Shown: positions 1-9,300, counted from the first letter of the stretch. The stretch: DNA of 13,550 nucleotides from Chrysochromulina tobinii (GCA_001275005.1 JWZX01001560.1:1-13550), one strand, 5' to 3'. Numbers and translations are program-made. Notes: a model not told the origin generated them from the sequence alone.

Positions 1-164
1 CAGAGGCACTCAGTGGCATTCAGCGGCACTCAGAGGCACGCAGAGGGCCCTCGGCACGCGGTCTTCACCGCCCCTCGCCCTGCGTAGCGCGTCTAAGCAC
101 CCTGTCCCTCTCATCCGCCCCGCCCACGTCATCGCTCATCCTTGCTGCTGTGTTTCACGCACAG
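1..164 (+). other. Intron (partial, 3' end) upstream of first visible ankyrin exon
   Basis: The first 50 or so bases are decamer repeat, followed by a C/T-rich stretch and TTTCACGCACAG, with the acceptor AG at 163-164. The same acceptor context recurs at 653-664 before the next ankyrin exon, which supports both junctions. The 5' end of this intron is outside the window. Confidence 0.75.
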
Positions 165-2415
165 TACGGGCAGTTGCCCCTTCACTACGCCGCTCAGTAC
201 AGCTCATCGGTGGCGGTGGTGCAGGCGCTCCTCGCGGCGTACCCGGAGGCCGCCTCGGCGAGGGACAATGTACGCCGCCCCTCCCCCCTTGCCGCGTGGA
301 TGAGAGGCCCTGAGCGGTCATCAGAGGTCATCATATGTAATCAAGGGCAATCAGGGGTCATCATTCGCAATCAGAGGGCAATCAGCGGCACTCAGAGGGC
401 ACTCAGCGGCATTCAGAGCCACTCGGTGGCCACTCGGTGGGCCCCTCAGAGGCCATCAGAGGTACTCAGTGGCCATCAGAGGTACTCAGAGGTACTCAGA
501 GGCACTCAGAGGTCATCAGAGACCACTCAGAGCCACTCAAAGGCACTCAGTGGCATTCAGCGGCACTCAGAGGCACGCAGAGGGCCCTCGGCACGCGGTC
601 TTCACCGCCCCTCGCCCTGCGTAGCGTCCAAGCACCTCTCATCGCTGCTGTGTTCCACGCACAGGACGGGGACACGCCCCTTCACTTGGCCGCTATGTTC
701 AGCTCATCGGTGGCTGTGGTGCAGGCGCTCCTCGCGGCGTACCCGGAGGCCGCCAAGGCGACGAACAAGGTACGCCGCCCCTCCCCCCTTGCCGCGTGGA
801 TGATAGGCAATCAGCGGTCATCAGAGGTCATCATATGTAATCAAGGGCAATCAGTGGTCATCATTCGCAATCAGAGGGCACTCAGCGGCACTCAGAGGGC
901 ACTCAGAGGCCTCTCGGTGGCCCTCAGCGGCCCTCAGCGGGCCCTCAGAGGCCCTCAGAGGTGATCGTAAGCAATCGGAGGTCATCAGAGGCCAGTCAGA
1001 TGGCAGTCAGAGGTAATCAAGGGCAATCAGGGGTCCTCATGAGCAATCGGAGGGCAATCAGTAGCAATCAGAGCCACGCAGAGGCCACTCAGAGGTCATC
1101 AGAGGTCATCAGAGGCACTTAGAGGCACTCAAAGGCACTCAGACGCAATCAGACGCAATCAGACGCAATCAGACGCACTCAGAGGCACTCAGAAGCACTC
1201 AGCAGCACTCAGCGGCCCCTCAGAAGGCACTGGGACCCGAGACGGCCACGAGGACCCAGATTGCCAGCGCCATCATTGGTGGCGCGACGGCGGCGCGCGG
1301 CGCGCCCGTTTCCTGCGCCATCGTCGTGCGCACCTCCCCGTCCCTTTCGCCGCTGACGACCCTCACTCCGCCGCCCTCGTTCTCCGCGTGCCCGCGCCGC
1401 AGGGTGGCGACACGCCGGCCGACCGCGCCAAGTACAATGACAACGCCGAGGTCAAGGCCTTCTTCGCGAGCGGCCAGGTGCGCCCGATTCGCGTGCAATC
1501 AGAGGGCACTCAAAGGTGATCAGAGGGCACTCAGAGGGCACTCGGAGGCCATCAGAGGCACTCAGTGGCCATCCGAGGGTTCTCAGAGGCCAGTCAGCGG
1601 CACGCAGAAAGGCCATCCGAGGCGATCAGAGGGCACTCAGAGGCACTCACAGGCCATCAGAGGGCACTCAGAGGCCATCCTTGGCCATCATTCGCAATCA
1701 GCAGCACTCAGGCGCACTCGGTGGCAATCAAGAGGGCGCCGGGACCCAAGACGGCCACGATGGCCACATCGCGTGCTGAGCGTGCGCCGTGTGCGTGTGC
1801 GTGTGCGCGTGTTCGCAGCACTTGCAGGCGACGCCTGGGCAGTCAGCGGCGGCGGCGGCCAAGGCGCAGCAAGAGGCAGACGACGCTCAGCTTGCTGCAG
1901 CTCTCGCTGCGAACCTCGCCATCTCCGGCCCTGCCACACCGATGATCAACCAAGGTGCCCCGTGGGACTTCTTCATGTCTCACAAACAGGCCGAAAGCGG
2001 CCCTGATTTGGCGCTCATCACCAGGGACCTCGAAAAGGCAGGCAAGAGAGTGTGGCTCGATAAAAACATGAAGGACTGCAGCACAGCTGCCATGATGGAA
2101 GGGGTGCAGCATTCCAAGACGTTTGTGCTCGTGCTGAGCGATGGTTACTTTGACAGCCAGTATTGTGTCATGGAGCTCCGTCGCGCCATCAGCCTGGAGA
2201 AGAAAATCGTGCTGTGCCACAAGCAAGGTGTGAAAGTCGGAGCCATCCTGCAAAGAAAGCCACCCGATCCCGTATTCGCAAATATCGGCGACAAGCAGTC
2301 GCTGGAGCTCGTCACTTCCGATGCCGTTTTCAGAGAATTCACAGCCCAACGCCTGATAGATTCCGCTTCGATTCTGGTACGCGAGACGAACGCGCCCTCG
2401 TGCCACCTCATGTGA
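165..2415 (+). CDS. Ankyrin-repeat / TIR-domain protein (3' part, spliced)
   Basis: I join four phase-0 exons: 165-269, 665-769, 1403-1477 and 1819-2415 (TGA at 2413-2415). The last could instead begin at 1828, after a second in-frame CAG. This gives 293 residues; the 5' end lies left of the window. Residues 1-35 and 36-70 are near-identical ankyrin units, one per exon, with LPLHYAA and TPLHLAA helices followed by VVQALLAAYPEAA. Residues 71-95 are a degenerate last unit (GGDTPADRAKYND). An Ala-rich helical linker (about 100-130) leads to a TIR domain (about 144-280): box 1 FFMSHKQ, a VWLDKNM segment, and YCVMEL, whose Glu (codon 2173-2175) matches the catalytic Glu of NAD-cleaving TIR domains. 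The C-terminus is CHLM. A cytosolic or membrane-tethered NADase or TIR signalling scaffold is an inference; ankyrin units would supply partner binding. The TIR exon is visibly less GC-rich than the minus-strand gene. Confidence 0.82.
270..664 (+). other. Intron between ankyrin exons, decamer-filled
   Basis: 395 bp, phase 0, donor GTACGCC at 270 and acceptor CACGCACAG ending at 664. Splicing joins ...YPEAASARDN to DGDTPLHLAA..., which keeps the ankyrin register exactly. About 300-600 is decamer repeat. The repeats contain donor-like AG|GTACTC at 462, 482 and 492 and many CAG trinucleotides, so cryptic splice sites are abundant. The length is not a multiple of three, so retention would shift the frame. 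Confidence 0.8.
300..600 (+). repeat. Degenerate 10-bp tandem repeat array (RGGCAMTCAG type)
   Basis: Roughly thirty near-tandem decamers such as AGGCACTCAG, GGGCAATCAG, AGGTCATCAG and AGGTACTCAG lie head to tail in the intron. The 10-bp period is close to one helical turn. The strand shown is G-rich in GG/GGG doublets. The array is not coding despite being free of stops in some frames: its period is not a multiple of three and its peptide is a repetitive SEALRGTQ-like shadow. Confidence 0.85.
770..1402 (+). other. Intron between ankyrin exons 2 and 3, decamer-filled
   Basis: 633 bp, phase 0, donor AAG|GTACGCC at 770 and acceptor CGCCGCAG ending at 1402. Removal joins EAAKATNK to GGDTPADRAK in perfect ankyrin spacing. 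About 798-1225 is decamer repeat. The remainder (1226-1402) is GC-rich unique sequence with a pyrimidine-rich 3' end and a possible branch site CGCTGACGA near 1350. Confidence 0.72.
798..1225 (+). repeat. Degenerate 10-bp tandem repeat array, second intron
   Basis: Same decamer family as in the preceding intron. The most regular part is 1141-1182, where GCAATCAGAC recurs almost perfectly, suggesting recent unit expansion. The left part (about 798-915) aligns with about 300-410, as part of a tandem duplication that includes the ankyrin exon. Confidence 0.83.
1478..1818 (+). other. Intron between ankyrin and TIR exons, decamer-filled
   Basis: 341 bp, phase 0, donor CAG|GTGCGCC at 1478 and acceptor TTCGCAG ending at 1818; an alternative acceptor at 1827 would delete three residues (HLQ). 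About 1494-1735 is decamer repeat. The 3' end carries GTGCTGAGCG, a plausible branch site, and a (GTGTGC)n run at about 1786-1812. The segment GGGACCC.AGACGGCCACGA is shared with the preceding intron (from about 1231), so the two introns are related by copying. Confidence 0.75.
1494..1735 (+). repeat. Degenerate 10-bp tandem repeat array, third intron
   Basis: Decamers of the same family (GGGCACTCAG, AGGCCATCAG, AGGCGATCAG) fill most of the intron before the TIR exon. Units are in the same orientation as in the other introns of this gene. Confidence 0.82.
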
Positions 2416-2643
2416 CTGTCCAGTCGCGTGTGAACTGCGGCGTGCCGTGGGCGGCGTGAGCTGTCATGTGGTGTGGGGTGTGTGGGCGGACGACGAGCAG
2501 TGCAACCGTGCGCAGGTCCAGGTTGAGGCCATCACCGCTACTCAGTACTCTGGAGACACAGACTGCCTGATGCACACGGAGGAGCGATGCACACCGAGGA
2601 GCGAGGACCAAGGTGAAGTGACGGGGTGGAAGAGTGGGTGAGT

Positions 2644-2662
2644 TCTAGCGCCTGGCGCTAGA
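2644..2662. repeat. 19-nt perfect palindrome
   Basis: TCTAGCGCC and GGCGCTAGA flank a single central T. A one-base centre is too tight for a good RNA hairpin, though a shorter stem with a larger loop could form. It lies 229 bp after the ankyrin-TIR stop codon, so it could act in the 3' UTR or as a protein-binding dyad. No function is shown. Confidence 0.5.
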
Positions 2663-2730
2663 TTGGTTGTCTTCTGGGGCAAGCAACGCAACTTTGGGCC
2701 GAGGCGCGATAGCCGCGCCGGCGGGCGGAT

Positions 2731-2744
2731 ATGCATGCATGCAT
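2731..2744. repeat. (ATGC)n microsatellite
   Basis: Three and a half ATGC units in a self-complementary stretch, followed by GATACATACC. A simple repeat with no inferred role. Confidence 0.6.
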
Positions 2745-3179
2745 GATACATACCATAACCCTCAGGTAACAGTCTGTACTATTCCTGTGGGAAAAGCGCA
2801 AGTGTCAAGTGACCTCGTCGCCTGTCTCGTCGCGCTAGTGCCACGCGCGCGTGTGAGGTCGCCCCGAGCGGCTCTCTCACCGCGTGTTTGTCGTGCCCCA
2901 GCCCCCACCATCCCGGACCCGTACTGTCTAGATTAGGGGACTCGAGCCAGCCCTTGGCCGGCTCTCGGGGCTGTTTATTCATAACCACCCCTTTAAGTGT
3001 GATGCACAGAGAAGACACGGTGGTGCCACCCGGACCGGGCCGCGGGCGCGGAAGATGACGATCCGTCTGAATGCAATGGCGTGGCGCCGCGGGCCCGGCG
3101 AGAGACGAGCGACGAGGACGGGAGGGGGGCCCGCCCATTGTGTCCTCGACCGCCGGTGGGGTGTGTCACACCTCACGTG

Positions 3180-3290
3180 TGTTCGGGAATGGCGGACGTG
3201 TACTACCTAAAGTCTTCACGAGATGTTCGGGAATGTACTAGCTACTACCGTACTGAACGTACGCGTGCCGGTACGGGTACGGTACACACC
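3180..3290. repeat. GTAC-rich segment with a 12-bp direct repeat
   Basis: GTAC occurs seven times between 3200 and 3285 (starts 3200, 3235, 3250, 3259, 3271, 3277, 3282). TGTTCGGGAATG is repeated at 3180-3191 and 3224-3235. The segment lies 80-190 bp beyond the stop codon of the IPT gene, so it is a candidate 3' UTR or termination region for that gene. The function is unknown. Confidence 0.5.
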
Positions 3291-3367
3291 AGGCGCCTAT
3301 GAATTCCGAACGCCCAAGCCGCACAACGGCGCACGCGTCCTCATGGGCGCACCCCGAAGTCGTCTCC

Positions 3368-6300
3368 TCAGCCTGGAAACGCGTCGTCGAGCGCGTGCAC
3401 GTTGTAGTACGTGAGCACCGCGCCGTCGGCGGGCTGGTCGGCCTCGCTGAACTGCTGACCGTTGAGGCTGACGGCGACGCGTACGTAGCCGAGGAGCCCA
3501 GGGGGAGAGACGCAGAGGACGGTGCCCGAGTGCGCGTCGTAGCTCGCGGGCACGACAATGGCCTCGTCGAAGCGGCACCGGTAGTCGGAGCCTCCCTCGA
3601 GGTGATCTCCCGTGAGCTCGAGCACGAGGCCGCCGCTCGACGGCGAGAGATCTGGTAAGACCGACTCGACACGCGGGGGCGGCACCGAGTAGAAGCGCGC
3701 CGTGGTGGGCGCCCACTGTTGCGCGTTCAGGCTGAGGCTGAGCGCGACGGGCGTGCCTGAGGCCGCCATCGGGGGAGCCTCGCACAGGAGGGCACGCGCG
3801 CCGGGGGCCTCGGCGAGAACGCTCGCAGTCACGACGGTGGCATTCTCCGCCCCGTCGCGCGCCTCGAAGCGGCAGCGTGGCGCGCTTGCGCCGGCGGTGG
3901 GCACGCCGCTCAGTCGTAGGATCGTACCTAGTGGCAATCAATAGAATGGCAATCAATATAATGGCAATCCATATAGTGGGCACGCCGCTCAGTCGTAGGA
4001 TCGTACCTAGTGGCAATCAATAGAATGGCAATCAAGATAATGGCAATCAACATAATGGCACGCCGCTCAGTCGTAGGATCGTACCTAGTGGCAATCAATG
4101 TAATGGCAATCAAGATAATGGCAATCAACATAATGGCACGCCGCTCAGTCGTAGGATCGTACCTCCGCGTGAGGGGCCGAGGGGCGGTAGAGGCATGGCC
4201 AGCTCGTACGGGAGAGGCTCATGGTAGCTAAACTCGAAAGGGTCGGCCGACACGCTGTAGTCGACGCCATTCGCGCTCACCTCCACAGAGGCGCGCAGAG
4301 GCAGCGGGGGCCAGTAAGCCGAGGGCGCCCACGAGGGCGCCCAGATGGAGTCGAGGTCCTCGATCGTCGCGTTGGTGCCGTTGGTGCCGTTGGTGGCGCG
4401 GGGGGTGGCGCGGGGGGTGGCGCGGGTGATGGGGCTGGTGGCGTTGGTGGCGTTGGTGGCGTTGGGCTGTGGGAAAGGGACGCCGCTCAGGTTGAGCAGC
4501 GCTGAAGGCGCCTCGCACACGAGGGTCGCGGCCGTGGGGATCGCATCGTATGAGAGCGCCGTGGTGGGCTCGTGGAGCGCCGTGCTGGGCACGAGGAGCG
4601 CGGGCACAGTCTGGTTCCCAAAGCGGCAGGAGAAGCTCGTGCCGCTCGCCACGCCGCTTGCCACCATTCTCACCTCGGTGCCGCCCCCCACCGGGCCGCT
4701 GCTCGGGTGCACGGCGAGCACCTGCACGAGCTCAAGCGGAGTCCAGAGTACCTCGTCGGGCGTGTACTCTTGGCCGTTGAGCGAGACGCGTACCGGTACC
4801 GGCGCCGTCGTGGGCAGCCGCGGCGCGATGCACACGAGCTCAGTGCCGCCCTCACCGACGCGACTGGCTCGAACCGTGCGCTCAGCACGGCGCGCGCCAT
4901 CACCCTCGTCGGCGCCGTCGCCAAAGCGGCACGTAGGGACGGCATCGGCGTCGGCCGGGTCGAGCGCCGTGCTGAGCGCGGTGCCATACACGTGCACGAG
5001 GGCGCCGCCCCCTCGGCTCCCAGAGGAAGGGAAGATGCGATGCACGGATGGAGGCGCAAAGTACGAAAAGTTGGCCGCGCCGCGGTACTCGGGCGCGCCG
5101 TCGAGGCCGATGGCGATGGCGAGGGCGAGCGCGACGGTGCCGGCGCCGCTTGCGGGGGTGGGGGCGAAGCACAGCAGGTCAGCGGTGTCATTGGCCATCG
5201 AGGCAGGCACGTGCACATTGCCGAAGCGGCAGCTGGGCGCCGAGACGGGCGTGGCGGCTGTGCGGCCCGCGTGCAGTGCTGCCCCACGGAGGCGCACGCG
5301 GGTGCCGCCCGCGGCGGGCCCCCGGGTGGGAGCGACGTGTTCGATGCCAAAGTAGGTGAAGCGCACGCCAGGGGCGAAGTCGATGCCGTTGAGGGCGACG
5401 TCAACGTCCACCTCGCCGCCGGTGAGAAGGCGGCCGCTCTGCAGCGTGATCCGTCGGATTGAATGATGGTCCACCGCCGTGGCGCACCGCGCACCGACAG
5501 CGAGCCGCCAGCCGGGTCGCGGCGCCCATCCGGCCAACGCGAGGCCGTCGACGATCCTCATGCCGTCCACGCTGACGATGAGGCCATAGCTTGCCTCATA
5601 GGAGACGAGGACCACCCGATATGCGTCGCCGCGGAGCTGGGGGTCGGGCGCGCCCAGTCGCCGCTCGTGGAGGACGCGCGCGCCCAATTGGATGGTCACC
5701 AGCCCGTGTGCCGATTCGAGTGCGACCGCGCCCGCGCCCGTGCCCGCCTCCGCGCCCGCGCCCGTGCCCGCGCGAACGCCCGCGGTAGCTGCCGCCGACG
5801 CCGCAACGTCCGAAGGCGTCGGTCTCGTGTGGAAGGCGATGCGCAGCCCGTTGCCGCCGCCGCGCTCGCCTAGGACGCCGGTGCTCGGCAACAGGCCGTA
5901 GCTCACACTGAAGCCCTCGCCGCCCTCGCCCTGCTCCGCGACGGCGCCCGCGACGGCGCCCTCGTCCCCCCCTCCTCCGCCCCCCAGCCCCCCCAGGCCC
6001 TCTGCGCGTCCGAAGGCGCGCACCTCGAAGGTCAGCCGGAAGGCGGCGGGAGCTTCTTCTGGACCGAACCGTGCGTTCGATGCGGGCACGATCGCCGCGC
6101 CGGCTGTATGTGCGTGGGCTCTGGTGAGCACGATGGTGGCGCCGACGGCGCGGGCGGTGCCTCGAAGCTCGATCACGCCGGCGCCGCCACCGCCACCGCC
6201 ACCGCCACCGTCACCGCCACCGCCACCGCCACCGCCACCGCCGGTGCTCAAAGCATCGCTAGGCAGCGCAATCGGATGCTCGTACAAGCCCACCGCCTCG

Positions 6301-9300
6301 GCCAACGTGGGCGCGGTGCACTGCATCGCAGACGCGCTCGAGGCGCTGCCAGCGACGACGGTGCGTCCGAAGCGGCAGCGAAGCGCGGCGCTTGCGGCGA
6401 GGCCGGTGCCCGAAAGGTCGACGCGTGTGCCGCCCAGGTCGGGCCCGATGGACGGCGTGATGCCGGTGACGGCGTGCGGCGCCATGTAGGTGAAGAGCAG
6501 CGGGGCGGCGTTCGGGGCGGCGCCATGGAACTCGTCGCCGTTGCTGATGGAGACGGCGAGAGTCGCGTCGACGGGTAGGTCGCTCAAGCCGACGTAGAGG
6601 TGCGTGGCGGCGGCGGGCGTGCGGCAGCGGAGGCCGTCGCTCGTAAAGGAGGCGGGCAGCGCGACCTCGTAGCCGGCGGGTACACGGAAGCGGCAGCGCG
6701 GCGCGATGCCGAGAGCGACGCCGACGCGCGGCAAGGTGCCTGTGAGCTCGATGAGCGTGCCGCCCGCGACGGCGCCTGTCGAGGGCGAGACGGCGCTCAG
6801 TACGGCGCTCAGTACGAGCGGCGCGTGGTATGCGAAGCGAAAGGCGCTGAGCGAGAACTGGAGGCCGTTGACCGAGACGCGCACGCTGAGGGCGCCCGGG
6901 GCGGCGGCGGCGGGCGCGAGGCAGTGAAGCGTGTCGCCCGACGCGCCCGAATGATGCAACGTGGCCGGGACGTGCACCCCAGCCACGATGGGCGCCTCGT
7001 CCGCGTCGCCGAAGCGGCACACACGCGACGGCGCCCCTGCCGAGGCCATCCGGAGCCCATAGAGTTGCACCAGTGTGCCGCCGGCTGTGCTGCCGAGCTG
7101 CGGCGTACCGGCGAGCACCGCGGGCAGTGCGCGCAGCGTGTAGGTGAGCGGTGTGGGTGGGTGGAGCTGCTGCCCGTTTAGTGAGATGCGTACCGGTACG
7201 TCGGCGCGCTCGAGGAGAGAGCCCGAGACGATGCGAAGATCGTTGATCCAGTGCTCATCCGTGCCGTCGGCGTCGTCCGCGCTGCTCGCGGCGACGGCCA
7301 GCTGCCAAGAGGGTCGCGGTGCAAAGCCGTTGAGGTGCAGGCCTTCGAGCACCGTGCGATCGCCCAACACGACGCTCAGCCCGACGAACTGCTCGTGACG
7401 AATCTCGATGGGCATCCACACGTCGTCACGCAGCGCGTGCCCGAGGGACGTGGACAGGAGGAGGTAGCCGCTCAGACGCACCTCGAGCACGAGGGCGTGG
7501 CCGGTGCGCACGCTCACCGCGAGGCCGTTGTGACCCGAGCCGCTCACATCGAGCCGCGCGCCGTCGCCGATGGGGCCGTAGTTGAAGCTGATGCCGCCGC
7601 CCCCGCCCAGCACGGCGCTCCTCGAGCCCACCACGGCGCTCTCATACGATGCGATCCGGCCGTAGTTGAAGCTGATGCCGCCGCCCCCGCCAAGCGCCGA
7701 GGGCGCCCCGTGCATCATCATGTCGAATCGCACGCGCCAAAACGGGAGCGGCGGAGCGCCCGCGAGCACGCGCAGCAGCAGCGCGCCCGAGTACGGGTAG
7801 GGCGTGCCGCTCGGCACGGCGCGCGGGACGAGACGTAACGCACCGCCGCGCAGCGCCGCCTGCCCGTGCAGCGAGCCGAGCTCGCTGAGCCGCATCGGGT
7901 CGTCGAAGCGAAGGGTGAGCGACGTGTGAAAGCCGGCGGCATCGGCCGAAGGCACGCGGCATCGCAGCACCTCGCCGCCAGGCGCGCTTGCGTCGTAGGT
8001 GGCAGGCACGACGGCCGCACCAAAGTGGCAGGTGCGGTGGCCCAGGCCGCCGCCGAGGCCGGTGCCGACGAGGGCGACCTCGAGGCCGCCATCGAGGGCG
8101 GCTCCGAGGGGCGTGAGGGTACTTGGCTGGGCAGGGGCGTAGGAGGTGAACGTTTCGAAATCGTAAAACTGCTGGCCGTTGAGAGAGAGGCCGAGGGGGA
8201 TGGCGCCTGGCGCCGTGAGCGGCGGCGAGACGCATGCGCCGAGGAAGACGGAGGTGGCGGCGACGGTGGCGAGGACAGAGCCGCCGGCCGCGTGGCCGAA
8301 GCGGCAGCGGAGCTCGGTGGCGAGCGTGAGGGCGAAGCTCGCGTTGAGCGTCAGGCGTGTGCCGCCTTCTGTCGGGCCCGAGAGTGGGCCGACGCGCAGG
8401 GTGGCCGAGGCGGAGGGGGAGGAGGGGGAGGAGGGGCCGGAGCCGCCGGTGGCGCCGGAGCCCGCGAGCCCGGAGCCGACCTGAGTCAAGTCGGCCGTCC
8501 CGGAGCCCGGTGTGCCCAGGGGGGGGGGCGCCGAGGGCGGCGCCGAGGGCGGCGAAGGGGAAGCGCCGCCGCCGCCGCTGGCCGTGTTGCCGCTGAGCAG
8601 GTCCTGCACCGAGTAAACATAGCGCCACGTGGCCGACGGGCTCGGCTCGAACTGCTGGCCGTTGATGGTCGCGTAGATGGGGTACTCGCCCACGGCGGCC
8701 GGCGGCGTCAGCAGAGGCGTCGCACAGCGCAGCCCGCCGCGCTGCAGGTCGAATGAGGCGGGGTGTGTGTCGTTCCCCAGCCGACACGCGGCGAGGCCAG
8801 CGGAGGCGAGCATGTGCGAAAGCGGGCGCGGCAGGATGCCCAAGTAAAAGCTGGTGCCGCCGTGGCGCGGGCCTGAGGACGGGGCGATCACATCCGGCGC
8901 CGCGCTCCCGGTGTACGTGAAATCGCCGTGGGTCACATTCCCGACCCAGTCGACGCCGTTCAAGGTGACCTCGAGGGGCGCGGGCTGAGCGCTCGCAGTC
9001 TGCGGGGCCACGCACACGACCCCGCTCTTATCGAAAAGGGCCGTGGCGCTCACCTCGACGCGTACGCTCGGGCTGAGCGCGTACCGGCAGCGACGCGCCG
9101 TCCCGAGCGCGAGCCCGGTGCCGCGCACGGTCACATGCGTGCCGCCACGGAGCGGCCCGATCGGCGGCTCGAGGGCGAGGAGCATGGGCTCGAGGGCGAG
9201 GTACGTGAAATTGGCGCCGTGGTGCGTGTACTGCGCGCCGTTGGGGGCGAGGGCGAGTGAGATCGAGCGAGATTGCTCGTCGGGCCCAAAGGCGATCGGC

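Larger units (their letters stand above)
1..915 (+). repeat. Tandem duplication of an ankyrin exon with intron flanks
   Basis: Positions 1 to about 410 align with about 538 to 915. The exons (165-269 and 665-769) are the same length and nearly identical, and the flanking intron sequence is also conserved, including the decamer order just 3' of each exon. The first copy has about 37 extra bases just upstream of the exon. This shows that the ankyrin array grows by duplicating exon-plus-intron blocks. Confidence 0.8.
2416..3367. other. Convergent intergenic spacer
   Basis: The spacer lies between the stop codons of the two convergent genes and must hold both 3' UTRs. I find no domain-like coding sequence, tRNA or rRNA. 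A polyadenylation signal cannot be assigned with confidence. It contains a short perfect palindrome, an ATGC microsatellite and a cluster of GTAC tetramers, listed separately. Confidence 0.7.

Noticed and set aside
150-964. Long plus-strand open frames running through the introns (SEALRGTQ-like peptides)
   Set aside because: They are translations of the 10-bp tandem repeat, which lacks stops in some frames. Splice sites at 270, 664 and 770 and the ankyrin register explain the coding parts.
1260-1325. Possible extra exon (IASAIIGGATAARGAP...) between ankyrin exons, with CAG acceptor and GTGCGC donor
   Set aside because: Joining 769 directly to 1403 gives perfect ankyrin spacing (ATNK-GGDTPADRA). 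Adding these 22 residues would break the repeat, so it is more likely intron.
1-1735. Regular repeat array considered as CRISPR
   Set aside because: Units are 10 bp, degenerate and without unique spacers, and the context is eukaryotic introns.
3928-4162. Hydrophobic open frame LIAIILIAI... considered as a transmembrane segment
   Set aside because: It comes from the repeat inside the intron and would interrupt an IPT domain; removing the intron restores the domain.
7574-7691. Third intron in the IPT gene
   Set aside because: No GT-AG pair fits the duplicated boundaries and the 84-bp offset is in frame, so it is read as coding sequence.
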